A stretch of DNA of 64,000 nucleotides, taken from assembly GCA_009829735.1 (NCBI GenBank), contig CM020618.1:18151346-18215345 (forward strand). Direction: 5' to 3'. This DNA is from Pyropia yezoensis (Eukaryota; Rhodophyta; Bangiophyceae; Bangiales; Bangiaceae). The position numbers were made by a program, and so were the translations under genes. Shown one piece after another: positions 20,344 through 31,294 of this stretch (its first letter is position 1; every line of letters starts with the position of its first letter). The notes beneath the pieces are model-generated. The model was given only the letters and a program-made list of their open reading frames with translations. It had not been told where the DNA came from and made no database searches.

Positions 20344-21796
20344 CGTGTGTCGGTGGACCAACGGGATCGGTCGGGTCGGCCCCCCCACCCAGATCCCTCC
20401 ACACCCGCTCACCGCGGCGCCCACCGGCGTGGAGGGTCTTCAGAGGCAACGCAGACAGCAGCTTTGGCACCAGCGTCGCCACACAGCCGACACCCCCGCC
20501 CCCCGCCACCTCCGCCACAATCACACTTCAGGATGCAAAAGAGGGATGCCCGCGGGAACGTCCGAGTGCAGGGGCGCGCAAGAAGAGATGTCGCCGGTGA
20601 CCGCGACTCGAGGGAAGGGTGGAAGCGGAAGCACACCCACAGCAGGGACCAGCAGGCGGGTGACCACTACAGCCGCCGGTGGAGGTGCACGTGCACGAGG
20701 AGGCCGGGCAGCCGCCGGCGTCCGGATCCTCGACAGCCCACCAGTCAACAGCCACGTCGTTGGGGCCCCCGGCGCCAACCCCCTCTTGCACGCAACCGCT
20801 TGACACGGGATGCGCCGCGCCCGTACCCCCCGCGGTAGGCCGCACCCGCCTCGCCCACGTCCCCAAACCAGGTACACCCCGTATGGACAGAGAGTGGACA
20901 GAGAGACGCACGGGTCTGCGCGGCGTCTGTACCTGTGGCCTGCCGTGTGTGCGCGGCGGGAAAGCCAGCACACGTCGTAGACGTGCGGAGTGCAGGGGGG
21001 GGCGGGGGGGGGGGGGGGGGCATGTATGTAACGCACGTCCCAGGGGGGTTGGGTGGGAGGGTCCACCCCGGCCGCCGTACGCCCGGCCCACCACCCCGCG
21101 CGCGCGCGCCGCGTGCCAAGGGCCGCTGGGCGCCGCGCGCGCCAGCGGTGGCGCGGGCCCCGCGCACAGGCAAAACACAAAAAAGAAAAGAAAAAGAGCG
21201 CCGTGGGCGCACTCGACGAGGGGTGGGGTAGGGGGGGGGGGGTGGGGGGGGGAAGGGGCGGGAGGGCGCGCGGGGTGTGGCGGTCGCAGGGCGAGGGTGG
21301 TCGGGGCGCCGCGTCGGGGGGTGGTTCGGGGCACGCACACCCCCCCAACCGCCCCGCCGTCACCTCTGGTTTACGCGCGGAAGCGGGGGGCTGTGTTCCC
21401 AAATGGAGGGTGGGCGGCCCTGGGGGGGGATGGGTGGGGGATGCACCCCGCGCCGTCGGCGCCGTGTCTGGCGCGTGGCGCGCGCGCTTTTTCAGGCGCG
21501 GGGGGGGGTCGTGGGTTGGGGGCCCGGCAATCTTGGCCGCCGCGGCCGCACGCCGGATCCGACGGGGGCGCCGTCTGATTGGCTCGGCCCCGGTTGGGTC
21601 ACGGAGTTGGGCACGGGGAGCGGGACTGACAGAGGAAATTGTGTGCCTTCGTGCTGATCAAATACATTACACTTTTGGGTCGGCACCCCCGCGACGGACC
21701 GATAGGAGGGGCCCCGGCGCCGCGCGCGTCTCGTAGGGTGGTGCACCCGCCGGCTGTGCTGTGCGTCCTCATCGAGCGGTCCTCCGTCGGTGTTCA
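20344..21796. other. GC-rich divergent intergenic region
   Basis: This is the promoter side of the PWWP gene (-) and of the gene at 22061 (+). It contains G-runs at about 20995-21020 and 21230-21255 and CpG-rich patches. Long open frames exist on both strands but are Pro/Arg/Gly-rich and unsupported. Confidence 0.45.
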
Positions 21797-21940
21797 CCGC
21801 AGCTCGTCCTCCCACCGCAGCTCGTCCTCCCACCGCAGCTCGTCCTCCCACCGCAGCTCGTCCTCCCACCGCAGCTCGTCCTCCCACCGCAGCTCGTCCT
21901 CCCACCGCAGCTCGTCCTCCCACCGCAGCTCGTCCTCCCA
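21797..21940 (+). repeat. Minisatellite: eight perfect 18-bp copies
   Basis: Eight identical consecutive copies of CCGCAGCTCGTCCTCCCA (21797-21940) are followed by a partial ninth. The array lies 120 bp upstream of the ATG at 22061, so it is probably in the promoter or 5' UTR. The unit length is a multiple of three, so all frames stay open through it. Confidence 0.95.
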
Positions 21941-22060
21941 CCGCCTGAGCAGTCTGGCGCGAAGCCGCTTCGCTTCATCTCCCCCTACTCCCCCTTTCCG
22001 CCGCACCGCTGGTGCGCCTCGGTCTCTCACTCCCCCTCCCCTCAACGCTGTCCTCTTACC

Positions 22061-22921
22061 ATGGAGCGGTACTTGCCGGCGGCGCTGGCGCGCAACCCCA
22101 AGCTCCTCGTCGCCGCCGCGTCCTTTGCCGCCGGCGCCGCCACCACCTACGTCGCGTACACCTGGTCGGCGCGCGCGGCGCCAACGACGTCGGGCGCCCC
22201 CCTCGTGGCGGTGCCCCCGGCTGCGGGCGCCGTCCGCGGCGACCGCGACCGCCACCGCGACGGCGGCGGCACGGGCAACGGCGACCGCGTTGGCGACACT
22301 GCCCCGCCGGCTGCCGTGGCGGGCAGCCCCCCGCATGCTCCCGGCGGCGAGCCAGCCGCGGTGGCGGCGGCGGTGGCGGCGGCCGACGCCCCCGCGGCGG
22401 GGGGTGGCGGCGGCGCCCGGGCCAAGGCGCCGCTCGCGGCGGCGCTCCCCCGCCCCATCACGTCGTGGGTGGTGACCCGGTCGGCAACGCACGGCCTCGC
22501 ACCCGACAAGGTGGTGCGCGTGGCGCTCGAGTGGGCCCGCCGGGACGGCGGCGACGCGGTCTTTTCCGTCACCCCCGCCGCGCCGTCGGCGCCCGCTGCT
22601 GCCCCTGCCGCCGTTGACGGCGACGGGGGTGACGGCGCCGGTGGCGACGCGGGCGCGTCGGTGCCGTCGGTGGTGGCGGCCGCCGGGGAGCCCCTTCCCC
22701 TGGGGGAGGTGGTCTATTCGGTGGATGAGGCGCACCTCCGCTGGCTCGACGCGGTCGTTGCGCTCGGCGCGGTGGGCTCCCGCAGCGACGCGCTGCACCG
22801 GGTGCTCGCCGCGGCGGCCGCCGCCGACGACGCGGCGGTCTTTGGGGTGATCCGCTGCCGCACCGATGGGTGTGCTGGCGCGACCGTCGCAGGTGGCGGG
22901 GGGGGGGGCGCCAGCCAGTGA
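22061..22921 (+). CDS. Unrecognised single-exon protein (286 aa), membrane-anchored N-terminus
   Basis: The ATG (MERYLPAALARNPK) is followed by one hydrophobic segment at about 15-35, then a Gly/Ala-rich linker (about 40-125). A compact region (ITSWVVTRSATHGLAP, VVRVALEWARRDGGDAVFSV) follows, then a disordered spacer and a second compact region (SVDEAHLRWLDAVVALGAVG, SDALHRVL) near the C-terminus. The second resembles a ribbon-helix-helix arm (LGxxSRSDAL) only loosely. No family is recognised. Residue usage and a defined start favour a real gene over chance. The frame is also open upstream through the minisatellite, so an earlier non-ATG start cannot be excluded. Confidence 0.55.
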   Translation: MERYLPAALARNPKLLVAAASFAAGAATTYVAYTWSARAAPTTSGAPLVAVPPAAGAVRGDRDRHRDGGGTGNGDRVGDTAPPAAVAGSPPHAPGGEPAAVAAAVAAADAPAAGGGGGARAKAPLAAALPRPITSWVVTRSATHGLAPDKVVRVALEWARRDGGDAVFSVTPAAPSAPAAAPAAVDGDGGDGAGGDAGASVPSVVAAAGEPLPLGEVVYSVDEAHLRWLDAVVALGAVGSRSDALHRVLAAAAAADDAAVFGVIRCRTDGCAGATVAGGGGGGASQ

Positions 22922-24201
22922 TGTGCTTCTGGGGGGCGTGTCTGGGGGGTGCGGGAGCAAGCAAAGGAGGGTGTGACCGGGTGGGGGGGGGCGGTTAGGG
23001 GAGAGAAGTAGGGGGGGCGGGGGGTGGAAGGCGGTGCTGGGTGGGGTGGGGGTGGACACCTGCGTCGAGTGTGGTGGGAGCTCAGAGCTGCGCCAAACGC
23101 GCGGGTCAAGTTGGGATGGGGGGGGTGCGGCGATAGCTGCGCCCACCCATATCAACGACCAGGGTGATAGTGCCGCCGCCGCCGTCGCCGCCGTCGCCGT
23201 CGTCTTCCCCGCTGCCGCCGCCGCCGTCGCCGTCGACCCCCCCGCCGCCTCCGCCGCCGTCTGTCGGGCGGCAGTCGGCGGCCGCGTCCGCGGGTTGGGA
23301 GAGTGGGGCGCGTGCGACGGGCGGCCGCACTGGCACGCCCGCAGGGGCGTCCGCCTGTGACCGCGGTGTGCGTGAGCCGGCGGAACGGTGGGCGGGCGGG
23401 CGTGCAGGCGCGCGGACGGCGCCGGCGGTGCGGGTCGGGTCCCGTCGAGGATGGGTGGGGGGGGGGGTGCGAGCAACTGGGAACCACGTGCAATATGGGT
23501 CTCCACGGACCCCTCCCCCGCCCCCGCCCGGGCGGCAGGCCGCCACCAAACACCCTGCCGCGGCGGCTGACGCGGCGGCCTCCGCCTCGCTGGTGGATCG
23601 CCGCGTCGCGGAGGAGTCACAGTGGGCAAGGCAAGGACCGTCCGGCGGCGGGGTGATGGCGGCGGGTGGCCCCACCGTGGGCAGCGGCTGCGCCGGGGGC
23701 GGGCCTGCGCTGGCGCGGCTTCGCAACGCCCCCGCAGGCGCGCATCGGCCCGTTTGGCGCCGACCCTCTCTCTCTTCGGCGGCCGTGTGGGTCACCTCGT
23801 ACCCTTCCCCTCTGCCTTCTCCCCCTGCCGCTTCCCCCCCCGGCCATATGGGCTGGGCGCCTTCACCGCCGCGTCACCGTGATCGTGAGGGTGGGGGGTG
23901 GGTTTGTTGTTGGGCTGGGGAGGGGGGGTGACTGTCGTTGGACCGTCTTGTTTTTCTTGGTGAGTTGTGGGGCTGTGACCCTCCCCATGGGGGTAGAGGG
24001 GCTAGGGGCAACAACGTGTAGCAGTGAAGGGATGAGGCGGCCGCCCCTTCGCGCACGGCGTGCCGGGGAAGCCCCATACCACCACACGGCGCCCGCCCCC
24101 CATGAACGCCCCAGGCGCTCCTGTCCTTAGTCCTCTCCATCGTTGCCCCCCCACTCACCACACCCCTCCCTGCCCACCCCCTCCCACCCCTGATCTTCCC
24201 C
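22922..24201. other. GC-rich convergent intergenic region
   Basis: G- and C-runs occur, with open frames on both strands (23106-23795 minus, 23164-23931 plus) of Gly/Pro/Arg-rich composition. The minus frame ends in a less biased TITLVVDMGGRSYRR stretch, which is not enough to call a gene. Confidence 0.4.
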
Positions 24202-25557
24202 TCACAGCGTCGACGAGACGGGGGAGCTCCAGTCCGCCACGTCATACGGCTCGGACGCGGAGCTGTCCCCCTCCCCGCCCCCCCCGGCGGCGGCGGCGCC
24301 GACTGGGGCGTCCCAGTAGTAATCTGGTGGGGGGGGAGTGGCGGCCATGGCGTCGCCACCCGCCCCGCCATGGGGAGGGGCGGCTGTCCCACCCATCGCC
24401 ACCCCGCTACCGCCACCACCACCACCACCACCACCGCCAAAGCCGGCAACGTCGGCCGCGACGGCGCCGTCGCCGCCGGCGTGGCCCGCCCAGCCGTGCG
24501 CCCACCACGTGTCGCGGGCTGGCGGCGCGGCGGCGGCGGCGGCGCCACCGCCCGCAGGATGGCACGGCGGTGCGTCCCGCCAGCCGCCGGGTGGCGCGGC
24601 GCCCCCGCCACCGCCGCCGCCGCCGCCGCCGCTGCCACCACCGCTGCCGCCGCCACCGCCGCCACCGTCGCCACCGCCACCGCCACCGCCACCGCCACCG
24701 CCCCCTCCTCCCCCCCCACCGGCGGCCAACGGCAGCTCCAGGTCCGACGCGGCGGCCCACAGCGCCAGGTTGCGCCGGTACATGTCAAACACGTCTGGGC
24801 TGACGGCGAGCCGCCAGTCGAGCCGCCGGAGGGTCTCCACCTCGAGGCGGTTCATCTCGGGCTGGGAGGGGATCCCCCCCACGCGGGCGAGCCAGCTGTT
24901 CTTGTGCGCCCGGTCCTCAACAAACTTTGCTGCCAGCGTCACCGCCGCCAGCAGCAGCCGGTGCATGTTGAGGGGGGTGAGCAGCAGCCGCGGGTCCGCC
25001 GCACCCAGCCGGTCAAGGTAGACGAGCGCAACAATAAAGACCGAGGGGGACACGTGTACGTACCGTAGCAGGCGGGCAACGTAAAAGGGGACCGACACGG
25101 ACGGGCGGACGAGGGAGAAAAAGATCGATGCCATGTCCGACGCAGCGGGTGGGAAGACGTGCACGCCGCCGCCACCGCCGCCGCCACCACCAGTGGCGCC
25201 TCCAGACCAGCCGCCGCCGCCGCCGGCCGCCGCGCCCGTCGCCCCGTACGGTGGCGGCGGTGGCGGCGTGTGGGGCGGCGGCCCGTCTTCCGCCCTCCCC
25301 GCCGTCACGACCGACGTTGGCGACGTGCCCATCGACGCGCTGGTGGTGGCGCTGCCGGGCGTTGCGGCGCCCGCCGCCGCCGCCGCCGCGCCCGCCGCGT
25401 CGTTCTGGCTCGTGTGCCACGACAAGAGGCGGCTGAGCGCCACCTCCAGCGCCTCGGTTTCGGGTGCCGGCACCACCGCCGCCGCCGCGCCGGCGGCAGC
25501 AGCAGCAGCTGCTGCGGCACGGCGGTCCCCGCCATCCCCGCCACCGCCGCCACCACT

Positions 25558-25592
<35 letters not shown>

Positions 25593-25974
25593 CACCGTGC
25601 GAGGTGCCCCCCACCGGCGGGGCCAACCGGGCAGCCGCCGCCACCACCACATGACCTGTGGCGCCGGCGGCTGCCCAGCCACCGCCATCCACGGCGGCGG
25701 CACTCCCCCCGGCTCCCCTGCCCCCGCTGTGGGTCGACCGCGACGACGACGGGAGAGGGGCGGGTGGCGGGGGCGCCCACCCCACGGGGGGGGGTATTGA
25801 CGCCGTCGCCCCCGACGAGTGGCCGCCGCCGGCCGCGGCGGCGTAGCTCCCAGCCGTGGCAACGCAGCCGGCCGCGCCTGCCGCCCCGGCGGGGGTGGAC
25901 ACGGACGCGACCGACGGGGTGGGGTCCCACGGGTAGGGGGCCGCCGCCCAGACGGCGGCGGTCCGGCCAGCCAT
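24202..25974 (-). CDS. P/U-type (PHO80-like) cyclin with a split cyclin box
   Basis: 590 aa from ATG 25974 (MAGRTAAVWAAAPYPW); the frame is open further upstream but without an ATG. The cyclin core at about 280-390 shows the PHO80/plant CYCP-U pattern: ASIFFSLVRPSVSVPFYVAR, VSPSVFIVALVYLDRL, LNMHRLLLAAVTLAAKFVED, WLARVGGIPS and MNRLEVETLRRLDWRLAV. The box's first helix appears earlier (ALEVALSRLLSWHTSQND, about 175-192), separated from the core by about 84 residues of Ala/Gly/Pro-rich sequence where plant homologues have only a few. Poly-Gly tracts follow the core and the protein ends SSPVSSTL. Plant homologues are about 200 aa. Such cyclins partner with Pho85-type or A-type CDKs in nutrient and cell-cycle control. 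The N-terminal extent is uncertain. Confidence 0.82.
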
Positions 25975-26591
25975 GGCCGCCACCCCCCCCGCCGCCGCGG
26001 CCACCGCTGCCACCGCCTCGTGCCCCGTCTGGGCGGCACACCAGTAGGCGCCCGTCGCGGCCCCCGGCGTGGCCGCCGCCGCCGGCAGCCCCGTCCGGCG
26101 GCGGCCGCTGGCCAAGACGCCGGGGCCGGGGGCGGCCGGCGTGGCCGCCGCCGCCCCCCCCCCCCATCCACCTCCATCCCCACCGCCTCCCCGCCGTGGG
26201 CGGGCCTTCTCCTCCCCCCCCCGCGTGGGGTCATGGCCACCGCGCCCGCGCCCGCCGCCGCCGCCGCCGCCGCGCCAGCGTCCGCGCCCGCCGCTCCCCG
26301 CTTGACGCCCCGCTCCCCGTCCCGACAGGCAGCGCCGCCGCCCCCCCCACCAGCACTGCTGCCGCCGCCATCGGCACCAACGCCAATGCCGGTGGCGTTG
26401 CCGCCGCGGTCGGCGGCAGCCCAGTGCCACTCACCCCCACACGCGCCGTCAGGGCCCCCGCCCCACCGGCGGCCGTCCACCGCCCCGTCGGGGGCGCCCA
26501 TCGCGGCTGCCCGCCGCCGTGGGGCGCCCCGGGCCGCCCACCCAGCCCCCGCCGTGGCCGCCACCGACACGGCCGTCGCGCCCACCGCCGT

Positions 26592-26596
26592 CGCCA

Positions 26597-26628
<32 letters not shown>

Positions 26629-26645
26629 GCCACCGCCACCGCCAC

Positions 26646-26686
<41 letters not shown>

Positions 26687-26690
26687 CTGC
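26592..26690. repeat. Hexanucleotide microsatellites (CACCGC)n and (GTCGCC)n
   Basis: Adjacent near-perfect hexamer arrays keep all frames open and generate artefactual dipeptide repeats (Ala-Val, Gly-Asp, Arg-Trp). They lie in the 5' flank of the cyclin gene. Confidence 0.8.
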
Positions 26691-27332
26691 CTACCGGCGC
26701 GCTCGCTGTTGGGGCCGCCGTCACCCCCACCGCCGGCGACCGGCGGTGCCGTCCGCCGGCGACGCACCCACCACCACCGCTCTACCCGCTACGGGTATGT
26801 CAAGGGAGGGGCGGGGTGTGGGCCGGCACAGGGAGGGGAGCGCTGATGAATGCAGCCGCGCCCGCGGCGCAATGACCCGGCCGCGAGGGCGGGGCGGGGG
26901 GAAAGGCCGGCACCGCCGGCAGAGGGGGGTGGTGGGGTCAAAAGTGGAGTGGGAAGGGGAGTGGCGGTGGGAGTGGCCGTCGGCCGCCCGGGCGCAGCGC
27001 CCCGACGACGCGCCGGGGCCACCACCCGCCGCCGCCGACGCGGGTGCCCTTGACCCGCGCCACCGCCGCCTCCCAGCCCGCCCCCCTCCCCCCCAAGCCA
27101 CGCTGCCGCCACACCGCCGTCCAAAGGAGGAGGCGGCGCAGAGGGTGCGGGAGGGGGGGGGGGTGCGCGCCGCCCACGCGTCGCCGCCGCCAACACGCCA
27201 CAGCCCGGGCGGGCGGGCGTGGGCGCGGTCTGGCGGGCGGGCGGCCGGTCTGGCGGGCCGGCGGGCGGGCGGGCAGGGGGGAGGGCTGGGAAGAAGAAAG
27301 AAACAGCCCGCCTGCCCTCCCTCACCCCGCCC

Positions 27333-27333
<1 letters not shown>

Positions 27334-27373
<40 letters not shown>
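27334..27373. repeat. (TC)n microsatellite, about 20 units
   Basis: An uninterrupted TC/CT dinucleotide tract within GC-rich intergenic DNA between the cyclin and phosphatidylglycerophosphate synthase genes. Confidence 0.9.
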
Positions 27374-27375
<2 letters not shown>

Positions 27376-27429
27376 CCCCTCTCTCCCTCGCTCCCGGCCG
27401 AGACCACCGACAGCCGCAAGTGCAACCGC

Positions 27430-30160
27430 CAGGCGGTGGTCAGTCCCCCCCCCCGCCCCCTCAACCCCTCCCCCCCCCCCCCCGTCGACGGCACCCCTGC
27501 CCCCCCCCCCCCCCCCGGCGCCGCCCCACCCGCGTCCCGTCGCCGCGCACGGGGCCGCCGCCACGGGGGCGCGACGCCAGTCGTGGTCCCCCACGGGCAG
27601 CCGTCCCCACAGGGGATGCTGGGCTGGGGGGAGCCCCGCCGGCTGAAAGAGGAGCAGGAGGGGGGCGGCGGCGGGGAGGGGGGGGTTGGGGGTGGGGGTG
27701 GGGGTGGGGGTGGGAGTGGGGGTGGTGAGAGTAAGGGGGCGGGGGGGGGGGGTGGGGGGGAACAGACGCCGCGGCTCACACCCCCGGCCGACGGGCAGGC
27801 CGCGCCAGACGGGGACCCTGCCGCTGCCGTCCTCCACCGAGACTAGCGCCCCCCCCTCCCCCCCCCCCCCCACCCCCCCCCTCCCCCCCTTCCCAACAAT
27901 GCCCCAGCCCCCCTACTCCCCTCTCTCTCTCCCGCCCCGCGTGCGGGGCGCCACGGCTCAGCCGCTGCCAGCGTCGGCGGCGGCGGCAGCCGTGGCGGTC
28001 GGCACCACAGCCACCCCCGGCCGCTCGGCGGGGGGGGGGGGGGGGGGGGCGGCCGGCGGCAGCCCCAACGGGCAGTCGGGCAAACGCCAGCGGCGACTGC
28101 CGGCAGCGGCAGCGGCAGCGGCGGCGACGGCAGCGGCAGCGGCAGCGGCAGCGGCGGCAGCGGCAGCGGCAGCGGCAGCGGCAGCGGCAGGGGGCAGCGG
28201 CAGCGGCGGCTGGCCGTGCCCACCCAACGCCGGGGGGGGGTAGCCGGTGGTGGCGGCGGTGGCGGCTTACTTCCCCCCCCCTCCTCCTCCCCCCCCCCCC
28301 CCCCTCCCTCCCTCCCAACCCCCCCCCCCCGCCGACGGCGGCGGCGGCACCCTCGACCGCCTCCTCTCCTCCGTCCTGGTGGGCGCCGCCCGCCACGGAC
28401 GGGGCGGGCGGGGGGCAAGTGCGCGGGGCCACGCGTCAACCCCCTCCCCACACCCCCACCCCCCCCGTCCCCCCCCCCCCCCCACAGCGCCATTCCCATT
28501 CCCTTGCCGACGGCGCGGCTGCCACTGCCGGTTGTGCTGTGCACTCGGCCGCCCTCGGCGGGGGTAGGGGCAGGGAGGGGGGGGGGAGGGGGGGCGGGGG
28601 GAGGGGCGGTAGGAGGGGCCGTCGCTCATCCCCCCCCCCAGCCCCCCCCCGCCCCCCGCCCCCCGCCCCCGCCCCCCACCCCCCGCCCCCCCCCTCACCG
28701 GCAGTACGGTGCCCACCCCCCCCCCCCACCCCCCCCCCTGAGGCGCCTGACGGCAGGCTGTCGTCAAGGACGGCGGCGGCGGCGGCGGCGGCGGATGGGG
28801 GCGACGCCACGGCCGCCCGCCGCCGCTGCCGCCGCTGCCGCTGCCGCCGCCGCTGCCGCTGCCGCCGCCGCTGCCGTCGCCGCCGCCACCGCCGCCACCG
28901 CCGCCACCGCCGCGCCGCCGCCGTCGCCGCCGAGGCCGCCGTCGCCGCCGAGGCCGCCGACGCTACCGCTGCCGCCGACGCCCCCCCCCCCACCCCCCCC
29001 CGCCCACTCTCCGCCCCCCACAGCGCGGGCTACCGGCACGCAAAGCAGTCGCTTCCCCACCCCCCCCCCCCTCCTCTCCACCCCTCCCCCACTCCTCCTT
29101 TCTCACACGCCCCCCCACTCCCCTCCTTCCCGCCCCCCCCCCTCTCTCCCTCCCCCCCCTCCCCCCCCCGCGACCCCCAGCCGAATGCGCGGCGGTAGCG
29201 TCCACTGGCGACCACCCCCCCCACCCCCCCCCCCCCCCCCGTGGGCGACCCCGCGGCGTCATGATGGCCACCCCCCCCCCCCCCCCCCCCCCCAACCCCC
29301 TGCTCACCGGCGCGCCAATCCCCCCCCCGAGCGCCGCCCGCCACGCACCTCCCCCCCGGCGGGCGTCATCATGGCGCGCGGCGCGGCCGGGGGGGCGTCA
29401 GCGTCATGGCCGCCCGCCACGCCCGCCGCGGGTGGGACCCGACGCCTGCAGGGGGGTGCCGCGGGGGGGGAGCCGCGGCACGCCGCCGCCACTGCCGCTC
29501 TCCACCACCACCACCCCTAGGATACTCTGACGCCCCCCCCTACCTCCCCTCCCCCCCTCGCCCCGCCCCCCCCCCCTGGCGTCGGCCTTGCAAGTCCGCG
29601 GGCGGCCTGCACAACACGCAAAGGGGAGGGCGGGTGGGAGAGGAGCGGCTGCCCAGACGCGGCTGGCAGGTGGGGTGCCCCCCCCCCCCCCCCCCCCGCC
29701 CCCCCCGCCCCCCCCCCCGCCATCCCCCGCCGGGCTCAAGTCCACCTCCACATCCCCCCCCCAGGCCCCCCCCCCCAGCACCCCTCCCACTGATTTGGCG
29801 CCCACCCCCCCCCCGCCGCCACGGATGAGCCCACCCCCGCCCCCCCCCCCCGCCCGCCCGCCCGCCCGCCCTGACCCGCCGCCGCCGCCGCCGCCGCCGC
29901 TGCCGCCGACGGCACGGCGCGGTGCGGCGCGACGTGGGCGCACCCCCGCCGCCGGTGGGGAGGCCGCGTCGAGGGGGGGGGGCGGCGGCGCCGCGTCGGC
30001 GGCCGGCGGCGGGGGTGGCCACCGCCGCGGCCCTCTCTCTCGCTCTCCCCCTCTCCCCGCGCCAGGCGCGCGCACGTAAGCGGGCGGGGGGGGCATCGAA
30101 TTGGAGCGCCGACGGAAGAGGGCGTGGGGGGGGGGGGGGGTTCACGATGCATCGTCGCAC
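27430..30160. repeat. C-homopolymer desert
   Basis: This 2.7-kb stretch has dozens of C runs of 8-20 nt on the plus strand (for example around 28281-28330, 28460-28485, 29261-29295 and 29681-29720), with shorter G runs near 27660-27765 and 28025-28050. All frames are open and encode poly-Pro or poly-Gly. No credible gene is seen. The minus strand is a dense potential G-quadruplex former. Run lengths are prone to sequencing error. Confidence 0.8.
28104..28210. repeat. (GGCAGC)n hexanucleotide microsatellite
   Basis: GGCAGC units with a few GGCGGC/GGCGAC interruptions. It encodes poly-Ala or poly-Gly-Ser depending on frame and has no coding support. Confidence 0.8.
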
Positions 30161-30308
30161 TCACGGGGAGTGGGCATCGTCCGTCAGCCGCTCCAATACA
30201 TAGGAAAACACCACCACAAAAAATAGGCTGAAACATCCCCGAAAGTGTGGACGTCCAGCCCAATCCTCCATACAGTCGTGTCTCGGCAGCGCGCCGCCCG
30301 ATCCGCCG
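30161..30308 (-). CDS. Possible terminal exon of the phosphatidylglycerophosphate synthase gene
   Basis: A donor overlaps the synthase stop (GAGGG|GTGAGG, intron first base 30404) and an acceptor CCGTACCTAG ends at 30309. Joining them keeps the frame (phase 2) and adds about 48 residues, including one membrane-like segment (CFSLFFVVVFSYVLERL), before a TGA at 30161. The 96-nt intron would be almost pure G-rich, which is unusual. The alternative is that the gene ends at 30401 and this is 3' UTR. Confidence 0.3.
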
Positions 30309-30400
30309 CTAGGTACGGAACTTTCCTCCCCCCCCTCCCCCGCCCCCCCCCCTTCCCCCCCCCCCCCCTTCCCCCCCCCCCCCCCCCCGCCACCCCCACC

Positions 30401-31294
30401 TCACCCCTCCTTGCCCAGCAGGAACGGCCACGCGGCGCGGAGGTAGCCAAAGCCGCTGCTCACCGCCAGCGCCGCGGCAAGGACCACCCCCCCCACGCCG
30501 GCGGCGTAGCATCCCCCCCCCACGCGGGCGCCCCAGAGCCCCCCCCACACCCCCCCCCCCGCCCACCCCCCCCAGCACCCGAGCAGCAGCGTCAGGCCCA
30601 CCATCTGGACGGCGGTCTTGACCTTGCCCGCCCGCCCCACCCGCACCACCCCCCGCGCGCCCGCGGCCGCCATCCACTCGCGCAACGCGCTCACCCCCAC
30701 CTCCCGGCACACCGTCACGGCGGCGGCGGCAATGACGGCGGGGCGGCCCCAGCCGGCAACGCCCGCAGACAGGCACACAAACGCGGTGCAGACCATCAGC
30801 TTGTCCGCCACCGGGTCGAGGAAGGCGCCAAACGCAGACGTGGCGCCCAGCCGCCGCGCCAGGTACCCGTCCGCCCAGTCGGTCACGGCGGCGGCGGCAA
30901 AGACGGCGGCCGCCGCCGCCGGCTGGCCCGCGTAGGGGGTGGGGTGGAGGAGCAGCGCCGCCAACGCAGGCACCGCCACCAGCCGCACGTAGGTGAGGAG
31001 GGTGGGGAGGGAGGTGAGCGCCGCGGTGCCGGTCAGCCCGGGGGGGGGGGGGGACCGCCGGGGGGGGGGGGGGCAGCGCCACCAGCGGGTGGTGGCGACG
31101 CCGCCGCGGCGACGGGGGGGGGGGGGCGGCGCCCCGGCGGCCGCGGCGGACGGGGGGCCCGCGGTGGCGGCGGGGGGGGCGCCCACCGGCCGCCCGCAGA
31201 CGGCTGCCCGCAGCCGTGGCTGCGACCGCCACGGGCCGAGGCCCGTGGCGGAGACAAACAGCAACGAGCGGGGCGTGGAGTACGGCATGGCCAT
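30401..31294 (-). CDS. pgsA: CDP-diacylglycerol--glycerol-3-phosphate 3-phosphatidyltransferase (PGP synthase)
   Basis: 297 aa from ATG 31294 (MAMPYSTPRSLLFVSATG). The first ~85 residues are Arg/Pro/Ala-rich, like a plastid or mitochondrial transit peptide. The enzyme joins CDP-diacylglycerol and glycerol-3-phosphate to make PGP, the first committed step of phosphatidylglycerol (and cardiolipin) synthesis, in a membrane. The CDP-alcohol phosphotransferase signature is complete at 139-164: D139xxDG142-143, AR147, G156, D160 and D164. It is preceded by LPTLLTYVRL and followed by hydrophobic helices and SSGFGYLRAAWPFLL, typical of the bacterial PgsA C-terminus. Poly-Gly/Pro stretches lie in the linker. 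It is divergent from lumazine synthase. The frame continues upstream to another start at 31453, which would add 53 residues. Confidence 0.9.
   Translation of the reverse strand: MAMPYSTPRSLLFVSATGLGPWRSQPRLRAAVCGRPVGAPPAATAGPPSAAAAGAPPPPPRRRGGVATTRWWRCPPPPRRSPPPPGLTGTAALTSLPTLLTYVRLVAVPALAALLLHPTPYAGQPAAAAAVFAAAAVTDWADGYLARRLGATSAFGAFLDPVADKLMVCTAFVCLSAGVAGWGRPAVIAAAAVTVCREVGVSALREWMAAAGARGVVRVGRAGKVKTAVQMVGLTLLLGCWGGWAGGGVWGGLWGARVGGGCYAAGVGGVVLAAALAVSSGFGYLRAAWPFLLGKEG

Noticed and set aside
23106-23931. Overlapping 229- and 255-codon frames on opposite strands
   Set aside because: Both are Gly/Pro/Arg-rich and neither shows a domain, so the strand cannot be decided.
25975-26430. Upstream extension of the cyclin frame
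   Set aside because: It has no ATG, and the Arg/Trp/Gly-rich translation looks like repeat sequence; the first ATG is 25974.
28216-29520. 434-codon Pro-rich frame
   Set aside because: It consists of C-homopolymer and CCG translations only.
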